Origin: Paraburkholderia atlantica
GTDB lineage: Bacteria > Pseudomonadota > Gammaproteobacteria > Burkholderiales > Burkholderiaceae
NCBI RefSeq assembly: GCF_009362785.1
Contig: NZ_WHNQ01000025.1
Span: 47,018 to 111,017 of the forward strand
Length of the DNA stretch: 64,000 bases
Reading direction: 5' to 3'
This document shows positions 33,136-42,698 of the stretch, piece by piece (the stretch's first letter is position 1; every line of letters starts with the position of its first letter). A program made the position numbers and the translations under genes. The notes below the pieces were generated by a model. It worked only from the letters and a program-made list of their open reading frames with translations. It was not told the DNA's origin and searched no databases.

Positions 33136-33690
33136 TCAAACGTCGTCGGGTCCAGTCGATGCGCCGCGGCCGAGCGTGCGTTGCATCAGTGTCGTGTCGA
33201 GCCAGCGGCCGTGCTTGTAGCCGACCGCCTTCAACGTGCCGGTCAGCTCGAAGCCGAGCTGCGTATGTAGCGACAACGAGCCGCCGCTACCGCCATCGGC
33301 GATCACCGCGATCATCTGACGCCACGGGCCGGTCTCGCATCGATCGATCAGCGCCTGCAGCAGCACACGTCCGATGCCGCGTCCGCGATATGCGTCGTTC
33401 ACGTAGATCGAGTCTTCGATCGTGTTGCGATAAGCCGCGCGCGGGCGATACGGCGTCGCATAGCAATAGCCGGCGACGTCGCCGTCGATCTCCGCGACCA
33501 TATACGGCAGTCCGTGGCTGCGCACGCTTGCGAGCCGCGCGCGCAGGTCCTCCACGGACGGCGGGATTTCTTCGAACGACGCGACACCGGTCAGCACGTG
33601 ATGCGCATAGATGGCCTGGATCGCGGGGAGGTCGGCTTCGGTGGCGTCGCGGATCAGTGGGGCGTCGAGCGGAGGGCGGGGTGAACTCAT
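33136..33690 (-). CDS. GNAT-family N-acetyltransferase, phosphinothricin-acetyltransferase-like
   Basis: This 184-residue protein has the order IRDATEADLPAIQAIYAHHV, TGVASFEEIPPSVEDLRAR, VAEIDGDVAGYCYATPYRPR, then motif A of acetyl-CoA binding YVNDAYRGRGIGRVLLQAL (residues ~93-111), and LHTQLGFELTGTLKAVGYKH. This matches the Pat/Bar branch of GNAT enzymes, which in free-living bacteria often acetylate methionine sulfone/sulfoximine. The actual substrate is not determinable. It lies 76 bp from the RpiR regulator gene. Confidence 0.9.
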   Translation of the reverse strand: MSSPRPPLDAPLIRDATEADLPAIQAIYAHHVLTGVASFEEIPPSVEDLRARLASVRSHGLPYMVAEIDGDVAGYCYATPYRPRAAYRNTIEDSIYVNDAYRGRGIGRVLLQALIDRCETGPWRQMIAVIADGGSGGSLSLHTQLGFELTGTLKAVGYKHGRWLDTTLMQRTLGRGASTGPDDV

Positions 33691-33765
33691 TCGTGGTCCG
33701 GTCGTGGCCGGCTAGTTTGACGGAAGTTTTTACTATGCCTGTCGCCGGTGCGGATTTGAAGCGCG

Positions 33766-34674
33766 TCAAAGATCGAATTGATCGAACTCGCTCTGCAGTT
33801 CGCGATTGCGCGCCACGCGTTCGTCGATAGCCGGTCCACGACGCTCGACGACCGCCGAGATCAGCAGATTGAACAGGCACGTCAGCGGCGCGAGCGAATC
33901 CCAGAACTGGCCGACGTCGGTCTTCACCTGCAGCAGGTCGCCGTCGAAATCGCGCGCCCATGGACAGTAGATATCGGTGACGAGCGCGAACGGCAGACCG
34001 CGTCGCGAGGCCGCCTGGCAATAGCGTCGCGCGATCGTCGAATAGGCGCGCGTGTCGGTGACGATCAGATACGGCGTACTGAATTCCGAGTTCAGCGAAT
34101 CGACGTAGGAACCCGACATGCCATCCGAATAGAACACGCGCGGGCGGATGTATTCGAGGTAGCTGTAAAACGCGTTGCTGATACCGCGCGTCGACTGGAT
34201 GCCGAGGATGTAGACCGCATCGGCGTTCGCGATGCGCTCGGCGACGCGCGCGAAGGCCGGCGAGCGCGCGAGTTCGTATACGTGCTGGATCGCGCCGATT
34301 TCGAGTTCGAGCGATTGGGCGAGCGTGGCGTCGCGCGGCGAGGCGCCGTCAGCGACGTCCGGTTGATGCGGCTCGCCGGCTTGCGCGCTGTCGCTCGGGC
34401 CACGGCGGAACGCGTCGAGCCGGTCCGTGATCAGCCAGGGCCGCTGCTGCGTGCCGCGCAGCTCGCGTTTCAGATCGTCCAGATTGCGATAGCCGACGCT
34501 GCGCAGAAAGCGGCCGACCGAAATGCCGCTGGTGCCGGCTTGCTGCGCGATCTGGTCGGCGGTTTCGAGGCCGAGCCGGTCGAGGTTCGCGAGCATGTAG
34601 CTGGCGACGCGTTTCGACGTCGGCGTGAGTTCGGCAAAACGGGCTTCGACGGTTTGGGCAAAAGCGGTCGTCAT
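33766..34674 (-). CDS. MurR/RpiR-family transcriptional regulator
   Basis: This 302-residue protein has an N-terminal HTH_6 domain (residues ~1-75: LTPTSKRVASYMLANLDRLG, then SVGRFLRSVGYRNLDDLKREL). A low-complexity stretch around residues 90-120 is followed by a SIS domain (about 135-275) with VYILGIQSTRGISNAFYSYL and VTDTRAYSTIARRYCQAASR. Such regulators sense phosphosugars or related ligands. No adjacent sugar gene identifies the target; it may act on the GNAT gene downstream or on distant genes. Confidence 0.92.
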   Translation of the reverse strand: MTTAFAQTVEARFAELTPTSKRVASYMLANLDRLGLETADQIAQQAGTSGISVGRFLRSVGYRNLDDLKRELRGTQQRPWLITDRLDAFRRGPSDSAQAGEPHQPDVADGASPRDATLAQSLELEIGAIQHVYELARSPAFARVAERIANADAVYILGIQSTRGISNAFYSYLEYIRPRVFYSDGMSGSYVDSLNSEFSTPYLIVTDTRAYSTIARRYCQAASRRGLPFALVTDIYCPWARDFDGDLLQVKTDVGQFWDSLAPLTCLFNLLISAVVERRGPAIDERVARNRELQSEFDQFDL

Positions 34675-34794
34675 CGTCAGTCGCGGCGCGGGGCGCTGGT
34701 TGTGCCAATCTGCGAAATGATGACATATCGACCTACGACTCGCGCAATTCGATCCTGAAAAAAAGACTATTTGCCGTGCGCCGGTCGAGCCGCG

Positions 34795-35682
34795 TCAGAC
34801 CGCCCGCCGCGCCGGCGCCGCGCGCGAAAAATGCCGTGCGCCCGCCACGCAGGCGACCACGATCACGGTGACGATGATCATCGACGGCGGAACCTGTTCG
34901 TGCAGCAGTACGCCGGCGAGCAGCAGCCCGAAAAACGGCTGCAGCAGCTGCAGTTGACCGACCGCCGCGATACCGCCGAGCGCCAGCCCGCGATACCAGA
35001 ACACGAAGCCGATCAGCATGCTGAACAGCGACACGTACGCGAGTCCCCACAGCGCGGCGGCGCCGACACCGTCGAACGATACGGGCCGCGTCCACCAGGC
35101 GAGCGGCAGCATCAACGGCAGCGACAGCACGAGCGCCCACGAAATCACCTGCCAGCCGCCGAGGTGACGCGACAGCCGCGCGCCCTCCGCATAGCCCAGC
35201 CCGCATACGACGATCGCCGCGAGCATCAGCGCGTCGCCGAGCGGCGACGCGTCGATGCCGTGCCGCAGCGCGAACGCGGCCACCGCCGCGCTGCCGAGCG
35301 CCGAGAACAGCCAGAACGCCGGCTGCGGCCGCTCGCCGCCGCGCAGCACGCCGAAGATTGCGGTGGCAAGCGGCAGCAGACCGATGAACACCACCGCATG
35401 TGCGGCGCTCACATGCCGCAGCGCCAGCGCGGTCAGCAACGGAAAGCCGACCACGACGCCGAGCGCGACCACCACGAGCGGCAGCAGATCACGCCGCTGC
35501 GGCCGCGTCTCGCGGAACACTAGCAAGAGTAGAAGACCGAGAACGCCCGCGATCGTCGCGCGTGCCACGGTCAGAAACACCGGATCGAGTCCCTGCACGG
35601 CAAGCCGCGTGGCCGGCAGCGAGCCGCTGAAAATCAGCACGCCCGCGAAACCGCTGAGCCAGCCGTTGGTGGTCTTGTCCAT
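34795..35682 (-). CDS. EamA/DMT-superfamily transporter
   Basis: This 295-residue protein has ten hydrophobic helices in two EamA repeats. The first repeat includes SGSLPATRLAVQGLDPVFL and TVARATIAGVLGLLLLLVF; the second ends SLFSMLIGFVFWYRGLALGG and QLLQPFFGLLLAGVLLHE. The start MDKTTNG (35682) was chosen; ATG at 35691 is an alternative three codons upstream. It is divergent from a MocR-type regulator over a 110-bp gap with a strong inverted repeat, so it is the likely target of that regulator. Substrate unknown; amino acids or vitamin B6-related metabolites are possible. Confidence 0.9.
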   Translation of the reverse strand: MDKTTNGWLSGFAGVLIFSGSLPATRLAVQGLDPVFLTVARATIAGVLGLLLLLVFRETRPQRRDLLPLVVVALGVVVGFPLLTALALRHVSAAHAVVFIGLLPLATAIFGVLRGGERPQPAFWLFSALGSAAVAAFALRHGIDASPLGDALMLAAIVVCGLGYAEGARLSRHLGGWQVISWALVLSLPLMLPLAWWTRPVSFDGVGAAALWGLAYVSLFSMLIGFVFWYRGLALGGIAAVGQLQLLQPFFGLLLAGVLLHEQVPPSMIIVTVIVVACVAGARHFSRAAPARRAV

Positions 35683-35751
35683 TGCGTACATCCCTGCGCT
35701 CAAAGAGTCGCATGATGCGCGCGGCGGCCGTAAACGTTAAGCTACAGATCA

Positions 35752-35773
35752 GTACAGTTCGCACAAACTGTAC
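35752..35773. promoter_or_regulatory. Probable MocR operator: GTACAGTT-N6-AACTGTAC
   Basis: A perfect 8-bp inverted repeat lies 19 bp upstream of the MocR-type ATG. A further half-site AGTACAG occurs at 35785-35791 in direct orientation, the mixed direct/inverted layout known for MocR/PdxR-type operators. It lies between the divergent regulator and transporter genes. Confidence 0.75.
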
Positions 35774-35792
35774 CGAACATGGAGCAGTACAG

Positions 35793-37232
35793 ATGGCAGA
35801 GAGCGACAACAACGACGCGGTGCCGGGAACGCGTGTCGGCCTCGTGATGGACAGTCTGCGCGAGCGCATCGCGAGCCGCTCGCTGATGCCGGGTGCGCGC
35901 GTGCCGTCGATTCGCGCGATGACCGACACGCTCGGCGTATCGAAGTCGACCGTGGTGGAAGCCTACGACCGTCTCGTCGCGGAAGGGGTGATCATCGCGC
36001 GGCGCGGCTCCGGCTTCTTCGTGTCGGGCCATGCGCCGCCGCTCGCGCTCGCCGATCTCGGCCCGCGGCTCGATCGCGAGGTCGATCCGCTGTGGCTCAC
36101 GCGGCAGTCGCTGGAGACCGGCTCGAAAGCGCTGAAGCCAGGCTGCGGCTGGATGCCGGCTTCATGGCTGCCGGAAGATGGCGTGCGGCGCGCGCTGCGT
36201 GCGGTTGCGCGTGATCCGCAGTCACTGCTCGCCGACTACGCGAGCCCGGCCGGCTTGCCCGCGCTGCGTCAGCAGCTTGCGTGGCGGCTTTCCGCGCATG
36301 GCGTCGATGCGCCTCCCGAGCAGATCCTGCTGACCGACGGTGGCACCCATGCGCTCGATCTCGTGTGCCGCTTCCTGCTCGAACCCGGCGACACGGTGTT
36401 GATCGACGATCCGTGCTACTTCAATTTTCAGGCGTTGCTGCGCGCGCATCGCGTGCGGATCGCGAGCGTGCCCTACACGCCGCAGGGGCCGGATCTCGCG
36501 GCGTTCGAGCGCGTTCTGGTCGAGCAGCGTCCGCGGCTCTACGTGACGAACTCGGCGATCCACAACCCGACCGGCGCGACGCTCGCGCCGGCCGTCGCGC
36601 ACAGGCTGCTGAAGCTGGCCGGCGAGCACGATCTGCTGATCGTCGAGGACGACATCTTCGCGGACTTCGAAGACGAACCTGCGCCGCGCCTCGCTGCGTT
36701 CGACGGCCTCGCGCGCGTCGTGTCGATCGGCAGCTTTTCGAAGACGCTGTCGGCGGCGGTGCGCTGCGGCTATATCGCGGCGCGGCCCGAATGGGTCGAA
36801 CCGTTGATCGATCTGAAGCTCGCGACCTCGTTCGGCAATGGCCAGCTCGCGGCGAGCGTCGTGCATCGGATGCTCGTCGACGGTACCTATCGGCGTCATC
36901 TCGAGTCGATGCGCGCGAAGCTGGCCGATGCGATGGGAGAGACCATCAGGCGTCTCGGCTATGCGGGCCTCGATATCTGGACACGGCCGCGTGCGGGCCT
37001 GTTCGTATGGGCGCGCTTGCCCGGGGCGCTCGATGCCGCCGACATCGCCCGTCATGCGTTGACGGCGGGGGTCGTGCTCGCGCCGGGCAACGTGTTCAGC
37101 GCGTCGCAAGCGGCGGCGGGCTTTCTGCGTTTCAACGTGTCGCAATGCAATCGCCCGAAGGTGTACGAGGCATTGCAACGGGCGATGGATGCGTGCGCGG
37201 TGTCGGCCGACGCGGGGCGCGAGCACGTCTGA
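35793..37232 (+). CDS. MocR-family regulator: GntR HTH fused to aminotransferase class I domain
   Basis: This 479-residue protein was started at MAESDNNDAV behind GGAG. Residues ~15-85 form a GntR winged helix (GARVPSIRAMTDTLGVSKSTV, RRGSGFFVSG). Residues ~120-465 form a PLP-dependent fold: DYASPAGLPALRQQLAWRL, DDPCYFNFQALL, HNPTGATLAP, IVEDDIFADFE, and the PLP lysine in GSFSKTLSAAVRCGYI. MocR proteins use PLP or its amino-acid adducts as ligand and usually control adjacent divergent genes, here the EamA transporter. Confidence 0.94.
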   Translation: MAESDNNDAVPGTRVGLVMDSLRERIASRSLMPGARVPSIRAMTDTLGVSKSTVVEAYDRLVAEGVIIARRGSGFFVSGHAPPLALADLGPRLDREVDPLWLTRQSLETGSKALKPGCGWMPASWLPEDGVRRALRAVARDPQSLLADYASPAGLPALRQQLAWRLSAHGVDAPPEQILLTDGGTHALDLVCRFLLEPGDTVLIDDPCYFNFQALLRAHRVRIASVPYTPQGPDLAAFERVLVEQRPRLYVTNSAIHNPTGATLAPAVAHRLLKLAGEHDLLIVEDDIFADFEDEPAPRLAAFDGLARVVSIGSFSKTLSAAVRCGYIAARPEWVEPLIDLKLATSFGNGQLAASVVHRMLVDGTYRRHLESMRAKLADAMGETIRRLGYAGLDIWTRPRAGLFVWARLPGALDAADIARHALTAGVVLAPGNVFSASQAAAGFLRFNVSQCNRPKVYEALQRAMDACAVSADAGREHV

Positions 37233-37276
37233 GACGAACTGAATCGAATCAGGCGCTCGCAGTCCTTGCTACAGCG

Positions 37277-38350
37277 TTATTTGCACAGCAGAAGCATCCG
37301 TTCCTGTTCGGAGCAGGGCGTGTGCGGTTTCGGCGCGGGCTGCGCGGCCGCCGCGCTCATCGCCGCGCTGCGGTTCGCGAGACACGCGCGCAGATGCTTC
37401 TCGACCGGCCCGTAGTACTTCCACCCGCGTACGAGCGTCGGCAATTCGAGCTTCACCTGTTTCCACTTCGGATGGCCATGCTCCAGCAAATTGTCGAAGT
37501 TCGCGCACAACGAGTCGGCGAAATGATTCAGATTGCTGACGGTGTCGCGCAAGCCATAATCGTAGGTGACCAGAAACGCTTTGACTGTGAGGCCCGGCAC
37601 GTCTTCCTTCAACCAGCCCGGGTAGCTGCTTTGACGGATCGTCGTCGGAAAGTAGGTTTGCTTCGCGCGGGTCGTCTCCGCCGCGTTGGGATCGACGGGC
37701 AACAGACGCAACTGTGACAGCAGGTCGGGCTTCATGTCGTTGAACAGCTTCGCCGGCTGCCCGACCACGATGATCGCGACGTCGATCTTCTTCACGATCA
37801 GCGCGGCGAGCGCGTCCTCGTTGCTCAGATGCACGACGTTCTGCTCGGGAATCGGCTGGCCGAACATCAGGCGGTAGAGCGTCGTCGCCGACTGCGCGGT
37901 GCCGCTGCCTAGCAGGCCGACGCTGATGGTCTTGTCCTTGATGTCGGCGAGCGTTTTCAGCGGCGAATCCGCACGCACGACGACGTTAATTTCCTCGTCG
38001 TAGAGCGGCATGATCAGTCGCAGCGGCCGGATCGTCGTGCCCGCATCGGGGTTGCCCGTGTTGGCCATGTCGATGAACGCCTGGTACACGTCGGACTGCA
38101 CGAGCGCGAGCTTCACGCCGGGCTCGAAACGCATGCGCTGCACGTTTTCGGCCGAGCCTTTCGACGCCACCACTTCGAGGTCGATGCCGACCGGCTGGGC
38201 CACCCATTTCGACAGGTCGTTGCCGATCTGGATATACGTGCCGCGCTCGGGCCCGGTGACGATCTTGTAGTGCGCCGGTTCGGCGCCGGCCAGCGAACAC
38301 ACGACCAGTACCACCAGCCCCAGCCAGCCCGCGAGAAGTCTCTTCAGCAT
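37277..38350 (-). CDS. TAXI-family TRAP transporter solute-binding protein
   Basis: This 357-residue exported protein has a signal peptide of ~23 residues (LVVLVVCSLAGAEPA). The family signature IVTGPERGTYIQIGNDLSKWV (TAXI proteins typically have GxxxGTYYxxG) is followed by VASKGSAENVQRM, LALVQSDVYQAF and KDKTISVGLLGSGTAQSA. The C-terminus carries an unusual Ala/Pro-rich tail with two Cys (CSEQERMLLLCK). No TRAP permease genes lie beside it, so it may serve a distant permease or act as a stand-alone binding protein. Confidence 0.88.
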   Translation of the reverse strand: MLKRLLAGWLGLVVLVVCSLAGAEPAHYKIVTGPERGTYIQIGNDLSKWVAQPVGIDLEVVASKGSAENVQRMRFEPGVKLALVQSDVYQAFIDMANTGNPDAGTTIRPLRLIMPLYDEEINVVVRADSPLKTLADIKDKTISVGLLGSGTAQSATTLYRLMFGQPIPEQNVVHLSNEDALAALIVKKIDVAIIVVGQPAKLFNDMKPDLLSQLRLLPVDPNAAETTRAKQTYFPTTIRQSSYPGWLKEDVPGLTVKAFLVTYDYGLRDTVSNLNHFADSLCANFDNLLEHGHPKWKQVKLELPTLVRGWKYYGPVEKHLRACLANRSAAMSAAAAQPAPKPHTPCSEQERMLLLCK

Positions 38351-38605
38351 GGTCTTTCTACCTATCGGTCAGGTTGATCCCGCTTCACGCGTGGCGCGTG
38401 GAAGCACCAGTGATCCGGTTGCCATGTCATGTTCAAACTGCTGCCAGGGTCGCTCCGTCTGTTGCCGCTCAGAGGGCGCACGATTATGTGCGAATCGGCA
38501 CAGACGGCGACCCTTTGATCTGGTAAGCGAAGCAAGGTTTTTGCGCGACGGCGCAGTCGATTGCGTCTCCGGACCCTGAGCGGAGGGTTGCGTCGCGCGT
38601 GAGCG

Positions 38606-39796
38606 CTAGTTGCTCCGCGGCGTCGCCGTTCTCACGACGCCGGCGTTCGTTGCGGTCGCGGCGAGCGCGCCGTGCTCCAGCATGCCGGCGGGCAGCGGTA
38701 CCTGCAGTTGCGCCTGCGCGAGCGGTGCGCCCGGCGCGGCGTCCGTCGCCGCATGCGGCGGCGTCAGCGGCGCCCAGCCGGTCTCGCGAATCACGCGCTC
38801 GAGGATCACTTTCGCCGCGTCGTTGCTGCTGTCGATCGCGAGCGCCTCGTTTGCGTGCTGACGCGCGCACGGCCACGACTGCTGCGCGACGCAGGCCTGC
38901 GCGGCCTGCAGCGCAGTATCGCGACGCTGGACCAGCGGCCGCATCTGATCGGCCAGAGCCTGCGCGTCGCTGTTTCCCGGTTGTAACGTTTGCGCGGCGG
39001 CGAGAGCGGCTTGCGCAGCGGACAGGTCGCTGGCGCGGAACGCGGTCCGCGCGACCTGCAATGCCTGTCCGGCATCGCGGAATTGCGTCGCGGGCCGCAC
39101 GGGCGTCGCGGCCAGCGGCGGCGCGGCAGGCGGTGCAGCCGGTGTCGCCGGAATGACGGGAACCGCGGGCACGACGGGCGCGGGCTTCGCCGCCAGTTCG
39201 GTCACGGGCGGTGGCGCAGGCCTGGCCGCGGCCGGCGCGTGCGGGCTCTGAGCCGGGGCAAGCACCGGCGCGGACGCAAGCGGCGCGATCATGCCGGTCG
39301 TGGTTGTGCGGGCATCCTGAGTAATCTGCTCGACGCCTTTATCTTCCGATTCGCCACCGTCGCTGAACAACGTATAAGCGATATACGCCAGGCCGATCGC
39401 GATAACCGCGCCGATCACGTATAGCACGCGCCAGATCATCTGCGCAGTGGTGCGCGGCGCGTACATCGGATCTTCGTAAGGCGGGATAGCGGTGTCGGTC
39501 GACACGAGCGCCGTGTGCATGACCGGCCCGGTCTGCAACATAGATTCGGGCGCCATCGCCGCAGAGGCGATGACGGGCTCGTCGCGTGTACCGAGCTCGT
39601 CGTCGAAGCGGGGCAGGGGTTTATGCGTGGCGCTCGCGCGGCTGCCTGGAATACCTGTGCGGATGTGCGGATCGTCGTGATCGAACGGATGCGCAGCGCC
39701 ACAGTAGGGGCAGGCGTCGACTTGTCGGTAGAGTGCGCCACCGCAGCGTTTGCAGGGCGTGGGGAAACTTTGGCCGGTTGCTGTCTGGGTGGACAT
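38606..39796 (-). CDS. Zinc-ribbon, single-pass membrane protein with TPR-like C-terminus
   Basis: This 396-residue protein begins with a zinc ribbon (residues ~14-32: PCKRCGGALYRQVDACPYCG, two CxxC pairs). A ~90-residue linker leads to one transmembrane helix (WRVLYVIGAVIAIGLAYIAYT, residues ~122-142). A long Pro/Ala-rich linker (~175-235) and a helical repeat region (~240-330: ALQVARTAFRASDLSAAQAA, TALQAAQACVAQQSWPCARQ) follow. It looks like an inner-membrane protein with periplasmic helical repeats. Function unknown. Confidence 0.8.
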   Translation of the reverse strand: MSTQTATGQSFPTPCKRCGGALYRQVDACPYCGAAHPFDHDDPHIRTGIPGSRASATHKPLPRFDDELGTRDEPVIASAAMAPESMLQTGPVMHTALVSTDTAIPPYEDPMYAPRTTAQMIWRVLYVIGAVIAIGLAYIAYTLFSDGGESEDKGVEQITQDARTTTTGMIAPLASAPVLAPAQSPHAPAAARPAPPPVTELAAKPAPVVPAVPVIPATPAAPPAAPPLAATPVRPATQFRDAGQALQVARTAFRASDLSAAQAALAAAQTLQPGNSDAQALADQMRPLVQRRDTALQAAQACVAQQSWPCARQHANEALAIDSSNDAAKVILERVIRETGWAPLTPPHAATDAAPGAPLAQAQLQVPLPAGMLEHGALAATATNAGVVRTATPRSN

Positions 39797-40214
39797 GCCG
39801 TGGACCCACCTTTGGAAAACGATGCCGTAAAGGCATGCTCCGGATCGTGTTGAGGCAGGAGCCTTGTCCGCGGAATACGATCCACATGCGCCGGAGTCGC
39901 GGAGACGCAGGCCGCGCCTGCGTTTCCACGGTTTCCAATATGTGATGTTTCACGGGGGACGTCAACGCGGTAGGCCCCTGGATTGTGTGCGCTACCGCTC
40001 ATTCGGAGGTATGAAGAAACTTTGGCGACACGCTCGAACCGAACGTATGTATCTGTTGTTTCACGACAAATGCAGAGGGCGCGCCACAGGTGGTGAGCGC
40101 GACGAAAAAACAACGAGGCCGACGCGTTGCGCGGGCGGCCTCGTGATCACTCTGTTGCTGGGTGCTTGCTGGTAAGCGTTTGCATCAGCATCCGGATCAG
40201 GCGTGGAACAACGC
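39797..40214. other. Intergenic region, no gene seen
   Basis: This 418-bp region lies downstream of the DHA2 transporter gene and upstream of the zinc-ribbon gene, both on the minus strand. It has short frames only and no convincing terminator. Confidence 0.5.
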
Positions 40215-41762
40215 TCAGTGCTTGCGCAACGGATGATCCTTCAGCAGCCACGCCAGCGCGAAGGCGAGCACCACGACGCATGCGGCCGACAGATACACGG
40301 TGTGCAACGCGCCGGCGAACGCATGCAGATAGTCGTTGCGCAATGCTTCGGGTAGCTGATGAATCGCGGCGGGACCCAAAGCCTGCGGAAGTTCGGTATC
40401 GGGCGGAATCAGCTTTTCGAGGCGTGCGGCGAGGCCGTTCGAAAACACCGCACCGAAGCCGGCCACGCCGATCGAGCCGCCGATCGAGCGAAACAGCGTG
40501 ACGCCCGACGTCGCCACACCCATATGCTTGAACTCGACAGTGTTCTGGACCGCGAGGACCAGCACCTGCATCACCATGCCGAGGCCGCAGCCGAGCAGAC
40601 CCATGTACAGATACATCACATGAATCGGCGTATCGATCTGCAGGCGCGCAAGCAGCAGCATCGCCACGGAGACGAGGAACGTGCCGATGATCGGGAAGAG
40701 CCGATACTTGCCGATCTTGCTGATCAGGCGGCCCGTCACCATCGACAGGACAAACAGGCCGCCCATCATCGGCAGCATCTGCATGCCGGCTTGCGACGGC
40801 GTGGAGCCCTTGACGACCTGCAGATAGAGCGGAATGAACGTAACGGAGCCGAACAGCGATACGCCGATGATGAAGCTCACGAGGCTGCTGATAAGAAACG
40901 TGCGTTGCTTGAACAGTCCGAGCGGCATGATCGGTTCGACCGCGCTGCGCTCTTCGTGGATGAAGCCCCAGATCGCTACGAGCCCCATGCCGAGCGTGAA
41001 CCACAGTTGCGGCGAGGTCCACGGCAGGATCGTGCCGCCCTGGCTCGTGAACAGGATGATGCAGGTCAGCGCGCCGGCGAGAAACGCGGCGCCCATGTAG
41101 TCGATCGTGTGCTTGACGTGGCGCACGTGCGGCTTGAACACCGCGCCGATCACGATCAGCGACAGGATGCCGAGCGGCAGGTTGATATAGAAGATCCAGC
41201 GCCACGTCAGATGCTCGACCAGAAAACCGCCGAGCAGCGGACCGATGACGGTGGCGAGACCGAAGATGCCGCCGAACACGCCCTGATAACGGCCGCGCTC
41301 AGCGGGCGGAATCACGTCCGCGATCGCCGCCATCGTCACGACGAGCAGGCCGCCGCCGCCGAGGCCTTGCAGCGCGCGCAGCACGATCAGCTGACTCATG
41401 TTCTGCGCGATGCCACACAGCGCCGAGCCGACGAGAAAGATGACGATCGCCGTCTGCAGCACGATTTTGCGGCCGAACAGGTCGCCGAACTTGCCGTACA
41501 GCGGCACGACGATCGTCGAGCTGAGCAGGTAGGCGGTCACGACCCAGGACAGGTTATTGAGCCCGCCCAGATCGCCGACGATGGTGGGCAGCGCGGTCGA
41601 CACGATCGTCTGGTCGAGCGCGGCGAGCAGCATGACCAGCAGCAGCGCCGGAAACAGCAGTCGGATCGGCGGATGATCGGCTGCGGCTTCGGCCGATGCC
41701 GCGGCTTGGCGGGATTCCTCGGGCGCGGACTCGACGGACAGGGTCGTAGCGGGTTGTTCCAT
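40215..41762 (-). CDS. DHA2-family (EmrB/QacA-type) drug-efflux MFS transporter
   Basis: This 515-residue protein has ~14 hydrophobic helices. Motif A-like GKFGDLFGRKIV (residues ~91-102), DQTIVSTALPTIVGDLGG (motif D1 region, ~48-65) and motif C-like GGIFGLATVIGPLLGGFLVE mark the drug:H+ antiporter-2 group. It likely exports toxic compounds. It is divergent from a TetR-type regulator over a 75-bp AT-rich gap, the usual local-repressor arrangement. Confidence 0.94.
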   Translation of the reverse strand: MEQPATTLSVESAPEESRQAAASAEAAADHPPIRLLFPALLLVMLLAALDQTIVSTALPTIVGDLGGLNNLSWVVTAYLLSSTIVVPLYGKFGDLFGRKIVLQTAIVIFLVGSALCGIAQNMSQLIVLRALQGLGGGGLLVVTMAAIADVIPPAERGRYQGVFGGIFGLATVIGPLLGGFLVEHLTWRWIFYINLPLGILSLIVIGAVFKPHVRHVKHTIDYMGAAFLAGALTCIILFTSQGGTILPWTSPQLWFTLGMGLVAIWGFIHEERSAVEPIMPLGLFKQRTFLISSLVSFIIGVSLFGSVTFIPLYLQVVKGSTPSQAGMQMLPMMGGLFVLSMVTGRLISKIGKYRLFPIIGTFLVSVAMLLLARLQIDTPIHVMYLYMGLLGCGLGMVMQVLVLAVQNTVEFKHMGVATSGVTLFRSIGGSIGVAGFGAVFSNGLAARLEKLIPPDTELPQALGPAAIHQLPEALRNDYLHAFAGALHTVYLSAACVVVLAFALAWLLKDHPLRKH

Positions 41763-41779
41763 GGTGGCAACGCGTTGAA

Positions 41780-41801
41780 ATTAATTAACTGAGAGATTAA
41801 T
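41780..41801. promoter_or_regulatory. Candidate TetR operator ATTAAT-N10-ATTAAT
   Basis: Two self-complementary ATTAAT half-sites lie 16 bp apart, centre to centre, in the only AT-rich patch between the divergent efflux-pump and TetR genes. Confidence 0.5.
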
Positions 41802-41837
41802 ATATGCGACATCGCCTCTCACGTCAAATTCAATGCA

Positions 41838-42650
41838 ATGACAAGGATCTCATCTGACGACGCCGCGGCGGACAATGCCGTGACAGCTGCCGGGCCACCC
41901 GCGCGGATTGCCGCGAAAGAGCGCGGCGCGTCGAAGCCCAAACTCGAGGCGACGCAGGCGGATACGCAAACCGCGAATCTCGCAGGCAGCGCGCCAACCG
42001 GGTCGGCCGCCCGCCGCCCCGGCCGGCCGACGGGCGCCGCGCGCGGCCCCGAGCAGCGCGCGCGCTTGCTCGACGCGGCGCTGACGTTGTTCGCGAGGCA
42101 GGGCATCGTCGAGACATCGCTCGGTGAGATCGCCCGCGAGGCCGGCTTCACGCCCGCGATGGTGCACTACTACTTCAAGACACGCGATCAACTGCTCGAT
42201 GTGCTGATCGACGAGTGTTTCGCGCCGTTGCGCGCGAGCCTCGGTCTGCCGTTCCAGGAAAATCCCGACGATCCGGTCGCGGCGATTACGCAGCTCACCG
42301 AGCGGCTCGTGCAGATCGCGAGCGATAACCCGTGGTTCGCGTCGCTGTGGATTCGCGAAGTGATCAGCGACGGCGGGCTGTTGCGCCAGCGCATGCACGA
42401 GCGTTTCGGTTTCGCGCATCAGAAGGAGTCGCTGCTGGCGATCGCGCGCTGGCAGAAGGAGGGGCGCCTGAATGCATCGCTCGAACCGGCGCTCGTGTTC
42501 GTTACGCTGCTCGGCATGACGATTCTGCCGCTGGCCACCTCGAAGCTGTGGCGCAATGATCCGTTGCGCCGCAGTATCGGCGGCGCGGAGATCGCACGGC
42601 ACGCGGTGGCGTTGCTCGTGCAGGGCATCGGGCCCGCCAAGCGCGATTGA
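41838..42650 (+). CDS. TetR-family repressor of the adjacent efflux pump
   Basis: This 270-residue protein has an HTH at about residues 70-120 (RARLLDAALTLFARQGIVETSL, then EIAREAGFTPAMVHYYFKTRDQLLD). The C-terminal ~150 residues form an effector domain. The first ~65 residues are an Ala/Pro/Thr-rich extension, ending in a GRPTGAARGPEQR basic patch; no internal ATG or GTG offers a better start close to the HTH. Its position divergent from the DHA2 pump makes it the likely repressor. Confidence 0.92.
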   Translation: MTRISSDDAAADNAVTAAGPPARIAAKERGASKPKLEATQADTQTANLAGSAPTGSAARRPGRPTGAARGPEQRARLLDAALTLFARQGIVETSLGEIAREAGFTPAMVHYYFKTRDQLLDVLIDECFAPLRASLGLPFQENPDDPVAAITQLTERLVQIASDNPWFASLWIREVISDGGLLRQRMHERFGFAHQKESLLAIARWQKEGRLNASLEPALVFVTLLGMTILPLATSKLWRNDPLRRSIGGAEIARHAVALLVQGIGPAKRD

Positions 42651-42698
42651 ACCGGCGGCCGGTGTGCCGCACTGGTCGCCGTATCCTTTGAAAAGGCC

